This document shows positions 25,249 to 34,397 of a stretch of DNA of 64,000 nt, one piece after another. The notes under the pieces were generated by a model. It made no database searches. It had not been told where the DNA came from and saw only the letters and a list, made by a program, of their open reading frames with translations. Source of the DNA: Acidobacteriota bacterium (GTDB lineage: Bacteria; Acidobacteriota; Terriglobia; Terriglobales; Acidobacteriaceae). A program made the translations under genes and the position numbers. Each line of letters begins with the position of its first letter. The stretch's first letter is position 1. The DNA lies in contig QIBA01000048.1 of the NCBI GenBank assembly GCA_003225175.1, positions 1 to 64,000 on the forward strand. The letters run 5' to 3'.

Positions 25249-26646
25249 ATGCCATCACAGGACTTTGCGATCGCGATTATGGCGGCGGGAAAAGGGACTC
25301 GTTTGAAATCAAAGCGTCCCAAAGTTTTGCACGAGGTTGGAGGCAAGCCACTGGTCGCGCATGTGATTCGCTCGGCAGCGGAGGTTGTGCCCCCGCCGAA
25401 CATCTACGTAATCATTGGATACGAAGCGGAGAGCGTTCGTTCAGCGGTCGCCCACACGGGAGTGAATTTCGTGCTTCAAGCTGAGCAACGCGGCACAGGA
25501 CACGCAATCCAGACAGCTCAGCGAGAGCTGGCTCGGCACGCACACTTCCTGGTGTTGTCAGGAGATGCGCCACTGATTCATCCGGAAACGATTCGGCGCA
25601 TTCGTGATTTTCATATCGAAGAAGATGCGGCGATGACCATTCTTACCGCGGCGCCCGCGGATCCCACTGGTTATGGACGCGTGTTGCGCGAGGGCTCAAC
25701 AAACCGGGTCGCGGCAATTGTGGAGCAGAAGTCCCTTCGGCCGGAACAGTCGAATATCGGGGAGATCAATTCGGGATTCTACGCATTCAGTTCTAAGCCG
25801 TTGTTCGCCCACATCCATCGCCTTCAGACGAACAATCCTCACGGCGAATACTACCTCACCGATATGGCCGCTCTTTTGGTAGCCGAGGGCCAGAAGGTCA
25901 TGGCCATTCGCGCGCATGATCCGGATGAGGTTTTGGGCGGCAACACGATCGCAGAACTCGCGGGTCTCGACGCAAACATGCGCATGCGCAAGGCCCGTCA
26001 ACTGATGAGCGAAGGCGTAACGATTTTCAAGCCTGAAACGTGCGTGATTGACGAAGAAGTACGCGTTGCTCCGGACGCTACGATCGAGCCTTTTGTACAG
26101 CTACGCTCCAATACCGTAGTCGGCGAGGGTAGCCGGATACGCTCGTATTCAGTGATCACGAATTCGCAGATTGGAAAGAATGTAAATGTGCTCCCGGGCT
26201 GCGTCTTCGACGACAGTTCAGTCGCTGATGGCGCAATCGTCGGTCCCTACTCCCGATTACGTCCGGGAAGCGAGATTGGTGAAGGTGCGCATGTGGGGAA
26301 CTTCGTCGAGATGAAGAAGGTGCGCCTCGGCCGCGGCTCGAAAGCCAATCACCTCACCTACCTGGGAGATGCGGAAGTCGGCGCCGGCGTAAATGTTGGC
26401 GCGGGCACCATCATTTGCAATTACGATGGAGTAAGCAAGCACAAGACTGTCATCGAAGATGGAGTTTTTGTAGGCAGCGACTCTACTCTCGTCGCTCCGG
26501 TGAAGATCGGACATGGAGCATACATTGGCGCTGCGTCGTGCATCACCGCTGAAGTACCCGCAGACTCATTGGCTATCGCCCGCGGAACGCAGGTGGTGAA
26601 AGAAGGTTGGGCTAAGAGAAAGAGAGAAGAACGCCAAAAGAAGTGA
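25249..26646 (+). CDS. glmU: Bifunctional GlmU: glucosamine-1-P acetyltransferase / GlcNAc-1-P uridyltransferase
   Basis: It makes UDP-N-acetylglucosamine, the precursor of peptidoglycan and lipid A, in two steps. The N-terminal uridyltransferase has MAAGKGTRLKSKRPKVLHEVGG. The linker is followed by a left-handed beta-helix of hexapeptide repeats with the acetyltransferase signatures GPYSRLRPGSEIGEGAHVGN, KANHLTYLGDAEVG and GAGTIICNYDG. The protein is 465 residues from the ATG at 25249. An in-frame ATG five codons upstream is less family-like. The C-terminus ends in a lysine/arginine-rich tail (KRKREERQKK). Confidence 0.97.
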   Translation: MPSQDFAIAIMAAGKGTRLKSKRPKVLHEVGGKPLVAHVIRSAAEVVPPPNIYVIIGYEAESVRSAVAHTGVNFVLQAEQRGTGHAIQTAQRELARHAHFLVLSGDAPLIHPETIRRIRDFHIEEDAAMTILTAAPADPTGYGRVLREGSTNRVAAIVEQKSLRPEQSNIGEINSGFYAFSSKPLFAHIHRLQTNNPHGEYYLTDMAALLVAEGQKVMAIRAHDPDEVLGGNTIAELAGLDANMRMRKARQLMSEGVTIFKPETCVIDEEVRVAPDATIEPFVQLRSNTVVGEGSRIRSYSVITNSQIGKNVNVLPGCVFDDSSVADGAIVGPYSRLRPGSEIGEGAHVGNFVEMKKVRLGRGSKANHLTYLGDAEVGAGVNVGAGTIICNYDGVSKHKTVIEDGVFVGSDSTLVAPVKIGHGAYIGAASCITAEVPADSLAIARGTQVVKEGWAKRKREERQKK

Positions 26647-26680
26647 ATCCTGCCTATTCCCCTCCAACCTTATAGGGATA

Positions 26681-27196
26681 TTAGTTTGCCAGAATTTCTC
26701 GCAGCTTCAGTCGAGCCTGGAACAACCCGGCTTTTGATTCGGTTTCCGTGATCCCAATGGTTCTCGCGATGCGTGCATGATCGTAGTTCTCGACGTCGTG
26801 CATGAGGAAGATGAGCCTCTCGGTGGATGGGAGTTGGACAACCGCATTCTCCAGATCAGCCCTTCTTGTATTTCGACGAACCTGGCTCACCTGCTCTGTC
26901 GGTTTGCATTGAATCGTAAGATTCCCAATAGGCGTGAGTTCACGCAGCTCAGTCACCAGCGCCCGGTCGATTGTTTCCGCTTCCGGCTTTGAGCTTGTCG
27001 CAAAAGCGCGGCAAAAAGTGCTAGTCATGACGTCTTCGGCAGTGAGCTCGTTTGCCGTCATGTAGAAGGCCAGTGAATACACGCGGTGACGATTGCCTTC
27101 GAAAACATCTTTATAACGATCTACAGAAGCCTGTTCGGCATGCTGAACGATGGGGAGAAAAGTCGCCAATTGGATTCCGTCCACCAGACTCGACAT
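26681..27196 (-). CDS. Small sigma-70-like (ECF-type) factor
   Basis: This 171-residue protein has a region-2-like segment near residues 30-65 (RHRVYSLAFYMTANELTAED) and a region-4-like helix-turn-helix near 118-165 (LPSTERLIFLMHDVENYDHA, then RIARTIGITETESKAGLFQA). The region 2 part is weaker than in standard ECF factors. AAGGA precedes the ATG. No anti-sigma gene adjoins it. It converges on glmU with only 34 bp between stops. It could instead be a sigma-like regulator that no longer binds a -10 element. Confidence 0.75.
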   Translation of the reverse strand: MSSLVDGIQLATFLPIVQHAEQASVDRYKDVFEGNRHRVYSLAFYMTANELTAEDVMTSTFCRAFATSSKPEAETIDRALVTELRELTPIGNLTIQCKPTEQVSQVRRNTRRADLENAVVQLPSTERLIFLMHDVENYDHARIARTIGITETESKAGLFQARLKLREILAN

Positions 27197-27744
27197 TCAG
27201 GGGTCCTTTTCTTGCGTTGCTCAGTCTTTCGAGTGGCGATTGCTGACGTTCTGCCATTACCGTTGCAGTTAGCTCTCCAATTCTTTGTAGCTGGACGGTG
27301 CTGGCCGGAGGCAGCTCAGGAATAACGGGAACACGCCCAAGCATCGGCCAAAATCCTGCCCAAACGAAGGATTTTCCGGCATTTCGAGGCCTCAGGTAAT
27401 CGCGGGAGGAATCTATCGAACTCCGGAAGGAACTTATCTGGGAGTTTTCCACAGGAACTACAAAGCTCATAGTTGGTATCTGGATACCAATCTTTCCCAA
27501 AAAGCTTGCTTTGAAGCTCGTGTAATCCTTACATAGGATTATCCCGGTAATCTGCGTCTGGATAGGACGGCCATATCCACGGTTTCGAAGCTTCTCCTCT
27601 CTTGTAAAGCTAATGAGGTGGAGGTGTCCCTTGGGACTCAACAAAGTTACTTCCGGTAGTGTCCTAGAGAAAAGCCCAAGAGTTGAAAAGCATTCCTACG
27701 TTTAGAATGTGAGGGCTCTCACCAACAAGTAAACCAACCACTCG
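27197..27744. other. Long intergenic region with two perfect dyads
   Basis: Between the divergent sigma gene and the HD-GYP gene lies about 550 bp with lower GC. A minus-strand frame here (27111-27644) has no family resemblance and overlaps the sigma gene, so I do not call it. Two exact inverted repeats stand out: TTGGTAT-CTGG-ATACCAA (27473-27490) and TAATCCT-TACAT-AGGATTA (27523-27541). They may be operators or part of a small RNA. Confidence 0.45.
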
Positions 27745-28851
27745 ATGACATCCGAACGAATCCTGGTCGTTGACGACGAAGAGGCGATACGCGAGATCGT
27801 CACGTCCATGCTGCAAAATGCTGGGTACACGGCCATGCAGGCAGCGTCTGGAAAGCAGGCGTTGGAAGTCTTGGGCTCAGGAGAAGAATTCCAGCTCATG
27901 CTCTCCGACCTGATGATGGCCGAGATGGATGGCATTGCGCTGCTCGACCGCGTTCAGGATTGTTATCCGGATATGCCGGCAATAATGGTGACGGCAGTCC
28001 ACGACATTTCCGTGGCTTTGGCAGCGATCCGGAATGGCGCGTATGACTATCTGCTGAAGCCGTTTGAGCGTGAGCAGCTCCTCGCTATGGTAAGGCGCGC
28101 GTTGGAGCATCGTAAGCTGCGCCTCGAGAACCGCTCCTATCAATCCAATCTGGAATCGCTGGTCGCCGCCCGTACCGAGCAACTCCGCCAAACAATGGCC
28201 GACCTCGAGCGTTCCTACGACATTACACTCGAAGCTCTCGGCGACGCTCTCGATCTCAAAGACGCCGAAACTGAGGGACACTCCAAGCGCGTAACCGCCT
28301 TCACCATTGCTATGGCGCGAGCGATGGGAATGTCCGGCGACAAGATCCGCGTAATTGCGCGCGGCGCTTTCCTGCACGACATCGGAAAGATGGCTATTCC
28401 CGACGCCATTCTTCGTAAGCCCGGAGCGCTCACCGAGCAGGAAGTAATGATTATGCGTGAGCATTGCGCGCGCGGATATCACATGCTGAAGAAGATTCCG
28501 TTCCTCACCGAGGCGGCAGAGATCGTCTACGCGCATCAGGAACGCTACGAGGGGTCCGGCTACCCGCGTGGCCTTGTGGGCGATGAAATTCCAATTGGCG
28601 CTCGTCTGTTTGCGGTTGCAGACACTTTAGACGCCATCACCTCTGATCGGCCGTATCGCGCAGCGCAGCCTATTCAGGCAGCGCGCGAAGAAATCAAGCG
28701 TTTTTCCGGATCGCAGTTCGACCCCAAGGTCGTCGAGATTTTCTTGGGAATGCCCGACTCGATCTGGGAAGACTTACGCCGCGAGATTAACTCCCACGCA
28801 CGCAAATATGCCTATCCATCCAAATTTGCCCAGTCCCACAGCCTGAGCTAA
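27745..28851 (+). CDS. Response regulator with HD-GYP c-di-GMP phosphodiesterase domain
   Basis: The receiver domain (residues 1-120) has the acidic pair VVDDEE, the phospho-acceptor Asp in LMLSDLMM near 53, and the Lys in LLKPFE. A coiled linker (about 125-160) is followed by an HD-GYP domain: HSKRVTAFTIAM, FLHDIGKMAIPD, HQERYEGSGYPRGL and DTLDAITSDRPYR, all metal- and substrate-binding signatures. It should degrade cyclic di-GMP when phosphorylated. No histidine kinase gene adjoins it, so it is an orphan regulator. The only other c-di-GMP-related gene in the window is the PilZ protein at 9634-9924. Confidence 0.95.
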   Translation: MTSERILVVDDEEAIREIVTSMLQNAGYTAMQAASGKQALEVLGSGEEFQLMLSDLMMAEMDGIALLDRVQDCYPDMPAIMVTAVHDISVALAAIRNGAYDYLLKPFEREQLLAMVRRALEHRKLRLENRSYQSNLESLVAARTEQLRQTMADLERSYDITLEALGDALDLKDAETEGHSKRVTAFTIAMARAMGMSGDKIRVIARGAFLHDIGKMAIPDAILRKPGALTEQEVMIMREHCARGYHMLKKIPFLTEAAEIVYAHQERYEGSGYPRGLVGDEIPIGARLFAVADTLDAITSDRPYRAAQPIQAAREEIKRFSGSQFDPKVVEIFLGMPDSIWEDLRREINSHARKYAYPSKFAQSHSLS

Positions 28852-28925
28852 CTCGAGGTCTACGGCTGTTTTCGGCAGGTGGTTCACATTCTCCTACAGA
28901 TCCTTTAGCCCTGTACTCTTAAGAA

Positions 28926-29396
28926 ATGCAAGAGACGGAACAGACTTCCTCCATGAGCCAGCACGTACATAGCATGAGCTTGCTGCGTTACTCTTTGCTG
29001 GCCCTCATTGTCCTCGCCAGCACATTCGGCGATGTTTACCTCGCCAAAGGCATGAAGCAGATTGGTGAGATCTCTCCCAGTCGCTGGCACGATTTGCTAT
29101 TTGCACCTCTGAATCCGACCGTAGCCTTCGGCATCGTGCTGTTGATGATTTTTTATCTTTCCTATCTGGCATCTCTATCATGGGCTGACCTCTCGTACAT
29201 CATGCCGGCAACGACATTTGGATATGTTCTTACGGCACTACTTGCTCATTTCATGCTGGGTGAACACATCCCCCTGACTCGCTGGATCGGGATTTTCATG
29301 ATCACGGTTGGCGTCGGGTTCGTTACCGGCGGGCCGTCGCTCACGGTAACGCCCACACCAGAAGGCCCTACTCTTCACCTCGAGGTCCACTCATGA
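28926..29396 (+). CDS. Small DMT/EamA-type membrane protein 1
   Basis: This 156-residue protein has four predicted helices (for example LRYSLLALIVLASTFGDVYL and AFGIVLLMIFYLSYLASLSW) in the style of half-size drug/metabolite transporters, ending with a short polar tail. The first ATG is given. In-frame ATGs at 28953 and 28974 would bring it closer to the first helix. Its stop overlaps the next gene, which encodes a similar half-size protein, so the two probably form a heterodimer. Position just upstream of hpnE (convergent) suggests a link to the squalene/hopanoid block, but this is not shown. Confidence 0.8.
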   Translation: MQETEQTSSMSQHVHSMSLLRYSLLALIVLASTFGDVYLAKGMKQIGEISPSRWHDLLFAPLNPTVAFGIVLLMIFYLSYLASLSWADLSYIMPATTFGYVLTALLAHFMLGEHIPLTRWIGIFMITVGVGFVTGGPSLTVTPTPEGPTLHLEVHS

Positions 29397-29782
29397 GGCA
29401 TCTTGGCGTCGTCGCCACGTGGCTCATGATTTTTCTGCTAGTTGGACTGAACTCCGCCGGAGATATGTCGACCGCGAGAGCAATGAGACGTGTTGGTGAC
29501 TTCGGCGAATTGCGTCGGAAATTCGGAATCTTGGGCGTCGCTCGCGCCGTGCTTACCGAGCCATGGTTCTATATCGGCTTATCCATTATGGCGCTCAGCT
29601 TCTTCAGTTTGCTCACGGCTTTGTCGCTGATTGATTTGAGCATCGTGATTCCCGCTTCAGCGTCACTGACGTTTCTATCGAACCTGGTGGGAGCGAAGTT
29701 CTTCCTCAAAGAGCATGTCAGTCGCCGAAGGTGGATCTCGGGGTTGCTGGTACTCGGCGGAATTATGCTGCTAAGGACTTGA
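29393..29782 (+). CDS. Small DMT/EamA-type membrane protein 2
   Basis: This 129-residue protein again has four helices (VVATWLMIFLLVGLNSAGD, FYIGLSIMALSFFSLLTALS, IVIPASASLTFLSNLVGAKF, WISGLLVLGGIMLL). The pattern SIVIPASASLTFLSNLVGA and the EHVSRRRW loop match the last half of EamA transporters. The ATG overlaps the stop of the preceding gene by 4 bp. Paired half-size members usually work as antiparallel heterodimers. The substrate is unknown; lipid carriers or amphiphiles are possibilities by context only. Confidence 0.8.
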   Translation: MRHLGVVATWLMIFLLVGLNSAGDMSTARAMRRVGDFGELRRKFGILGVARAVLTEPWFYIGLSIMALSFFSLLTALSLIDLSIVIPASASLTFLSNLVGAKFFLKEHVSRRRWISGLLVLGGIMLLRT

Positions 29783-29823
29783 GCGGTTACGTGAGTCCGC
29801 TGATCACGAGTGTCTGCTGAAGC

Positions 29824-31257
29824 TCATCCGAAAAGCCGCATTAGGCCTGAAGCTCCCAGATCGGGAACAAGAACCCTAGTGCTTTGTCCAGTCTCTCTCA
29901 TCAGTTCCTCCGCCGCCCTGTAGCCACTCCTCACTGCCCCCTCCATCGTTGCAGGCCATCCGGTAGCGGTCCAGTCGCCAGCGAGGAGGATTCGTGGCCA
30001 GGGCGTTCGCGAACATGGACGGTTCGAATCCGATCCTGGTTGCGCAGAATAAGTCGCATGAACTTCCTTCACGACCGTGGCTTTCAACAGCTGGGCGTCG
30101 CGAACAACGGGAAAGAACTCGGCCAACTCGCGAAGGCCTAGATCAACGATCTCCTGCCGTCCCATCGTCACAAGCGATTTGGACGAACTAACCACCAACT
30201 CAACATAGCTGCCCTCTTGTTCAGGTCCTTGACGCTGAGGCTGGAGCTTCGACTTTTGGAACATCCACTGGATTGTCCGGTCGAGCAGCACGGCATGAGG
30301 AAGTTCCGTAATCTCGCGATCAAACCACAAGTGAATACCAGTGATCGGAGAGCTTTCCAGCTTTGCAATTTGCGCATGTAGATGAGCACTCGCTTCAGCT
30401 GATCCGTTTTGGGAGGGCAAGAGCTTACCCAGGGCATTGTGCGGAACAGCTAGCACAACGAAATCGAAGCGTTCCGCCGCTCCAGTGGGCTGGAGGACTA
30501 CGCTGTCCTGTTCTGAAATTAATCCTTCTACACTAGTCCGCAGATGCACCTTTCCGTCTCTTCGCTCCATGTAAGCAATAGCCTCGCTGTACAGATCGGA
30601 AAGCGGAACAGTAGGTACGCCCATTCTTCCGGCTTCGGCAGATTTCAGAAACGATTCACGAAAAACCTGAGCGCCATAGCGAACGGAAATCCGATCCAAG
30701 TCCTCGTTAATAGCGCTCACCAGTATTGCCTTCCAGAAGCGGTCGATCGCCTTTGGCGTCTGACGATGCTCTCGTAGCCAATCAGCGAAGCTCTTCGAGC
30801 TGTCATCCGGAAGCGGGCCCATCAATGCCAGCATGGCGCGCGAGATCCCGATCTTGTCAGGCCAAGACAGAGATGAGGCTCGTAGGAAAGATAGCGAAGC
30901 ATGGAAAGGCGCCGGCAATCCTGATGGACTAATCTCTGACCGCCGGCCGCCCGGCTGAATGAACGTGAGTCGATCGAACCACTGGATCTTATCGGAGACT
31001 CTGATACGTCCGTAAAAGTCAAGCAGGTTTGTGCAGCATCCGAGTAACACATGCTGACAGTTGTCCACAGTCTCGCCGGTTCCTGGGTGTTCATAGGAGG
31101 AAGCTCGGCCGCCAACGAAAGGTCTGCGCTCAAATACGGTGACTCGGAATCCGGAGTCGACCAAGGCGCAGCCGGCGGCGAGTCCGGCAATGCCTCCACC
31201 TACGATTCCGACTGTCGTTTGTTGTTTGTCCTTGTTATTCAAAGTTATGCGGAACAA
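29824..31257 (-). CDS. hpnE: Hydroxysqualene dehydroxylase (HpnE)
   Basis: This FAD-dependent enzyme is the third step of bacterial squalene synthesis (presqualene diphosphate to hydroxysqualene to squalene). The N-terminal FAD motif is VGIVGGGIAGLAAGCALVDS with ERRPFVGGRASS, the middle has HVLLGCCTNLLDFYGR as in the HpnE family, and the C-terminus has ILLAGDWTATGWPATMEGAV. The 477-residue length is typical. It is downstream of hpnD and hpnC on the same strand, in the order C-D-E. The 150-bp gap to hpnD contains a type C repeat core. Confidence 0.93.
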   Translation of the reverse strand: MFRITLNNKDKQQTTVGIVGGGIAGLAAGCALVDSGFRVTVFERRPFVGGRASSYEHPGTGETVDNCQHVLLGCCTNLLDFYGRIRVSDKIQWFDRLTFIQPGGRRSEISPSGLPAPFHASLSFLRASSLSWPDKIGISRAMLALMGPLPDDSSKSFADWLREHRQTPKAIDRFWKAILVSAINEDLDRISVRYGAQVFRESFLKSAEAGRMGVPTVPLSDLYSEAIAYMERRDGKVHLRTSVEGLISEQDSVVLQPTGAAERFDFVVLAVPHNALGKLLPSQNGSAEASAHLHAQIAKLESSPITGIHLWFDREITELPHAVLLDRTIQWMFQKSKLQPQRQGPEQEGSYVELVVSSSKSLVTMGRQEIVDLGLRELAEFFPVVRDAQLLKATVVKEVHATYSAQPGSDSNRPCSRTPWPRILLAGDWTATGWPATMEGAVRSGYRAAEELMRETGQSTRVLVPDLGASGLMRLFG

Positions 31258-31409
31258 ACGTGCATCCGGCCGCGCTCGGGTGGGTGTTCATGACTGAGCG
31301 ATGAGTCGCCGGTATCCTTTTGAAACTTTGCATCACCAGATCATCAATTTGGCGATTCACGAAAAACTCAAACCGGCCGAGGGCGGCTCGGATCCCAGGT
31401 TTGCTGCCC

Positions 31410-32372
31410 TCAGATTCTGTCGAATATAGATTTGATGATACCGCGCGTGAGAATTCCCGTCTTTTCCGTCCCACTGAGCCGCACTCGTCCATGCAAAACA
31501 TCGTAGTTCTTCTCGGCGATGCGTTCGAGTAAGCGCTTATAAATGCTAACCATTACCCAAAGAGCAGATCGGCTGTCTTCATGAATGAGCGGGATCAGTT
31601 CGTTCGCCGATGCGTAGTAGTCGTGGGCACGTTGCGCTTGAAATTCGAGCAGCGGCCATAACCGCGATTGCTCGAGCCGTGCGCCTTTGTCCCGAAGGAA
31701 ATCGTCTACCGTCAAACCAAAGCGGTGCAGATCCTCTTCAGGGAGGTACACGCGTCCCACAGCTGCGTCTTCTTTCACATCGCGGATGATGTTCGTGAGT
31801 TGAAACGCAACGCCGCAACGCTCCGCCAGTTCTTCGGCGCGAGGGTCTTCATATTGGTACACACGGATGCAGACCAATCCAACTACCGAAGCTACGTAGT
31901 AGCAATAGTCATAGAGCTCCGCAAAGGTTCGGTGCACGCGAATAGGGAATGCTGCGACCGCAGTGTTGCCTTCGAAGTTGGAAGAGGCATCGCTCTCATC
32001 AATCGGACTCTGCAGATCCATGCTGGTTCCCTGCACCAGCTGATCCAGCAACGCCGGAGGAATGCGGTACTTCTTCTGCGCATCGGCCAGAGCGACAAAT
32101 ATCGGATCACTACTGGGCGTTCCAGCCTGGATCTTGTGCCATTCTTCCAGCCAGTGTTGTAATCGTTGGCGCCGCTCGAGTACAGGGACCCGTTCATCAT
32201 CACTGATGTCGTCTGCGTGCCGCATGAACGCGTATACGGCAGAGAGAGCATTTCGTTTTACCGAAGGCAGCGCGAGAAAGGAGTAGTAAAAATTACGAGC
32301 CCGGCGACGTGCGATGCCGCGGCAAACTGCGTATGCAGTTGTGAGTTGAGAAGCGCTCACAGGCGATTCCAC
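31410..32372 (-). CDS. hpnD: Presqualene diphosphate synthase (HpnD)
   Basis: It condenses two farnesyl diphosphates to presqualene diphosphate in the HpnCDE route. The two aspartate-rich magnesium motifs are RHADDISDDER near residues 50-60 and IIRDVKEDAAVGRVYLPEED in the second half. ARNFYYSFLALPSVKRNALS opens the fold as in phytoene/squalene synthases. It overlaps the end of hpnC by 16 bp. The HpnD rather than HpnC assignment rests on similarity of these motifs and on being second in the C-D-E order. Confidence 0.93.
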   Translation of the reverse strand: MESPVSASQLTTAYAVCRGIARRRARNFYYSFLALPSVKRNALSAVYAFMRHADDISDDERVPVLERRQRLQHWLEEWHKIQAGTPSSDPIFVALADAQKKYRIPPALLDQLVQGTSMDLQSPIDESDASSNFEGNTAVAAFPIRVHRTFAELYDYCYYVASVVGLVCIRVYQYEDPRAEELAERCGVAFQLTNIIRDVKEDAAVGRVYLPEEDLHRFGLTVDDFLRDKGARLEQSRLWPLLEFQAQRAHDYYASANELIPLIHEDSRSALWVMVSIYKRLLERIAEKNYDVLHGRVRLSGTEKTGILTRGIIKSIFDRI

Positions 32373-33307
32373 AGAGCCTGCGCGGCGGCGCTCGCCACAA
32401 GCGCGAGCTGGCGTGGTTTGGAGATCACGGGACGCGCGCGCAGCACGTCATAATCCCGCCGCTCGATGCAGTTCAGAATTTCTTCTCCGCCACGCGTGAA
32501 AAGTTCGATATCGATCGCCAGCTCACGCTCAACCATTGCAATCAAAGCTCGTCCCCTCTGAAACCACTCACGCGCCCGCTCTACTTCGAAGCGCATAAGT
32601 TCGCCGAACGCAGCAGAAAAGCGCCTTTGAGCAATGTCGCTCTCCTGCACACCAAAGCGAATGAGGTCTTCGAGCGGCAAATAGATACGTCCTTTGGCGT
32701 AATCGACAGAGACGTCCTGCCAGAAGTTTGCGAGCTGCAGTGCAGTGCAAGTGAAATCAGAGAGCTCATGCCTCTCCCGATCGGAATATCCGCAGGCGTA
32801 CAGCACCAGCCTGCCAACCGGATTGGCGGAGTTCACGCAATAACCTAAAACATCGTCGAAGGTTCGATAGCGCGTGAAAGTTTGATCCTGGCGAAACGCT
32901 TTCAACAGATCTGCAAAGGGGTCGCGGGGAATACTGCAACTGAGAATGGTCGGACGCAGCGCCACAAATACCGGATGCCGCGGAACACCAGCATAGCAAG
33001 CATCTAACTCCTCCTCCCACTCATTCAGCAGGATCAGCGACTGCTGCGGGTCACCGACTTCATCTCCCAGATCGTCAGAAATCCGGCAATATGCGTAGAT
33101 TCCGTAGAAGTGCGGCCGCAGCTTTGCCGGCAAGAACCAGGTCGCCACACTGAAATTTTCGTAGTGGCTCCTGGCCAGGCGCTCGCAATAAGCTCGTGCC
33201 TCTTCGAGCGACGGAGCCGTTTCGGGAATTGCATATTCAGGAGGGAGGGCAGCCCAACCCTTAGCCGATTCGCTGGAGGCAACCGAAACTTGTGTACGCG
33301 ACGACAT
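32357..33307 (-). CDS. hpnC: Hydroxysqualene synthase (HpnC)
   Basis: It converts presqualene diphosphate to hydroxysqualene. Motifs are YCRISDDLGDEVGD near residue 75 and NFWQDVSVDYAKGRIYLPLE in the second half, plus the N-terminal RSHYENFSVATWFLPAKLRP characteristic of HpnC. The frame is complete at 316 residues. Together with hpnD and hpnE it provides squalene for hopanoids or sterol-like lipids. The squalene-hopene cyclase gene is not in this window. Confidence 0.93.
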   Translation of the reverse strand: MSSRTQVSVASSESAKGWAALPPEYAIPETAPSLEEARAYCERLARSHYENFSVATWFLPAKLRPHFYGIYAYCRISDDLGDEVGDPQQSLILLNEWEEELDACYAGVPRHPVFVALRPTILSCSIPRDPFADLLKAFRQDQTFTRYRTFDDVLGYCVNSANPVGRLVLYACGYSDRERHELSDFTCTALQLANFWQDVSVDYAKGRIYLPLEDLIRFGVQESDIAQRRFSAAFGELMRFEVERAREWFQRGRALIAMVERELAIDIELFTRGGEEILNCIERRDYDVLRARPVISKPRQLALVASAAAQALWNRL

Positions 33308-33313
33308 CCGCGA

Positions 33314-34354
33314 TCAGTTCCGGCCCGGGATGATGGCGGTCTTGATTTGTCCGCTGCGATCCACCATTTTGCGTAGCACTTCTTTCAAGTGGGAAAGCGG
33401 AGCCTCGCCGGTAACGTAATCGGCGCTCTGAATCTTGTTCTGTGTAATTAGGGCGAACGCTTTGCGCACCATCTCGGGAGTATGATGGAACGTAGCTTTC
33501 AGAGTGATCTGAGAATAGTGGAGTCGTTGTGTATCAAGTTCCAGTTTGGTACCGCTGGCGCATCCTCCGAAGAAGTTGACCGTGCCGCCTTTGCGTACCA
33601 TATCCACAGCCCATTGCCACGCCTGCGGGCGTCCCACGGCTTCAATTACAACGTCCGCTCCGCGCTTCTTAGGCGTGAGGGCACGGACAGCACTGATAGG
33701 ATCAGCGACGGCAGTGATCTGCACCGTCTCGTCGGCACCGAAGCGACGGGCGTCCTTCACTTGCTCATCGCGCTTTACTACGGCGATTACTCGCAATCCG
33801 CTGAGTTTTGCGACCTGCATGAACATCAGTCCGATCGGTCCTGCCCCAATAATTACGACGCTATCGCCTTTCTCCGCATGAGTCTCATTCAATCCGTGCA
33901 GTACGCAAGCGAGCGGCTCACACATCGCAGCCGCCTCAAAGCTGACCTTGTCTGGGATGCGCAGCATGTTGCCGGCGACAATTCGACGAGGCACCTTGAT
34001 GTATTCCGCGTACGCGCCGTTGTTGAAGAGAAGGTCTTCGCAAAGATTCGGCTGCTTCTTCAAGCAGAAGAAGCACACGCCGCAAGGAGCTGAATTCAGG
34101 GCGACGACGCGCATTCCGCGCCGGAACTCCTTCACGCCCGCTCCTACTTCCTCGATGGTTCCAGCGAGCTCGTGTCCAAAGAGAGCTGGAGGCTGGATCA
34201 TGCGTGCATGATAGCCGCGCTGAAAGACCTTTAGATCGGTGCCGCAGGTGAGGGCAACCTGCACCTTGATAAGAACCTCCCCTGGGTCCAGGCGGGGAAT
34301 CGGCACCTTCTCGATCTTTATGTCCTCTTTGCCGTAGAGGACCGCGGCTTTCAT
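33314..34354 (-). CDS. Zinc-dependent medium-chain alcohol dehydrogenase 2
   Basis: This MDR-family NAD(P) dehydrogenase has 346 residues from the ATG at 34354 (MKAAVLYGKEDI). Catalytic zinc ligands are Cys in LTCGTDLK, then GHELAG. The structural zinc lobe is CGVCFFCLKKQPNLC. The Rossmann motif is VVIIGAGPIGLMFMQVAKL. It begins 40 bp after the next dehydrogenase, and the stop is 6 bp before the hpnC start, so it is probably co-transcribed with the hopanoid genes. The substrate is unknown; sorbitol/threonine dehydrogenase-like enzymes are the closest type. Confidence 0.9.
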   Translation of the reverse strand: MKAAVLYGKEDIKIEKVPIPRLDPGEVLIKVQVALTCGTDLKVFQRGYHARMIQPPALFGHELAGTIEEVGAGVKEFRRGMRVVALNSAPCGVCFFCLKKQPNLCEDLLFNNGAYAEYIKVPRRIVAGNMLRIPDKVSFEAAAMCEPLACVLHGLNETHAEKGDSVVIIGAGPIGLMFMQVAKLSGLRVIAVVKRDEQVKDARRFGADETVQITAVADPISAVRALTPKKRGADVVIEAVGRPQAWQWAVDMVRKGGTVNFFGGCASGTKLELDTQRLHYSQITLKATFHHTPEMVRKAFALITQNKIQSADYVTGEAPLSHLKEVLRKMVDRSGQIKTAIIPGRN

Positions 34355-34397
34355 GGTTCCGTTCAAGCTCTGCTTTCTTCGCTCCTGACCGAAAACA

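Noticed and set aside
27111-27644. 177-residue minus-strand frame upstream of the sigma gene
   Set aside because: It overlaps the better-supported sigma gene, has no family resemblance and no sensible domain layout.
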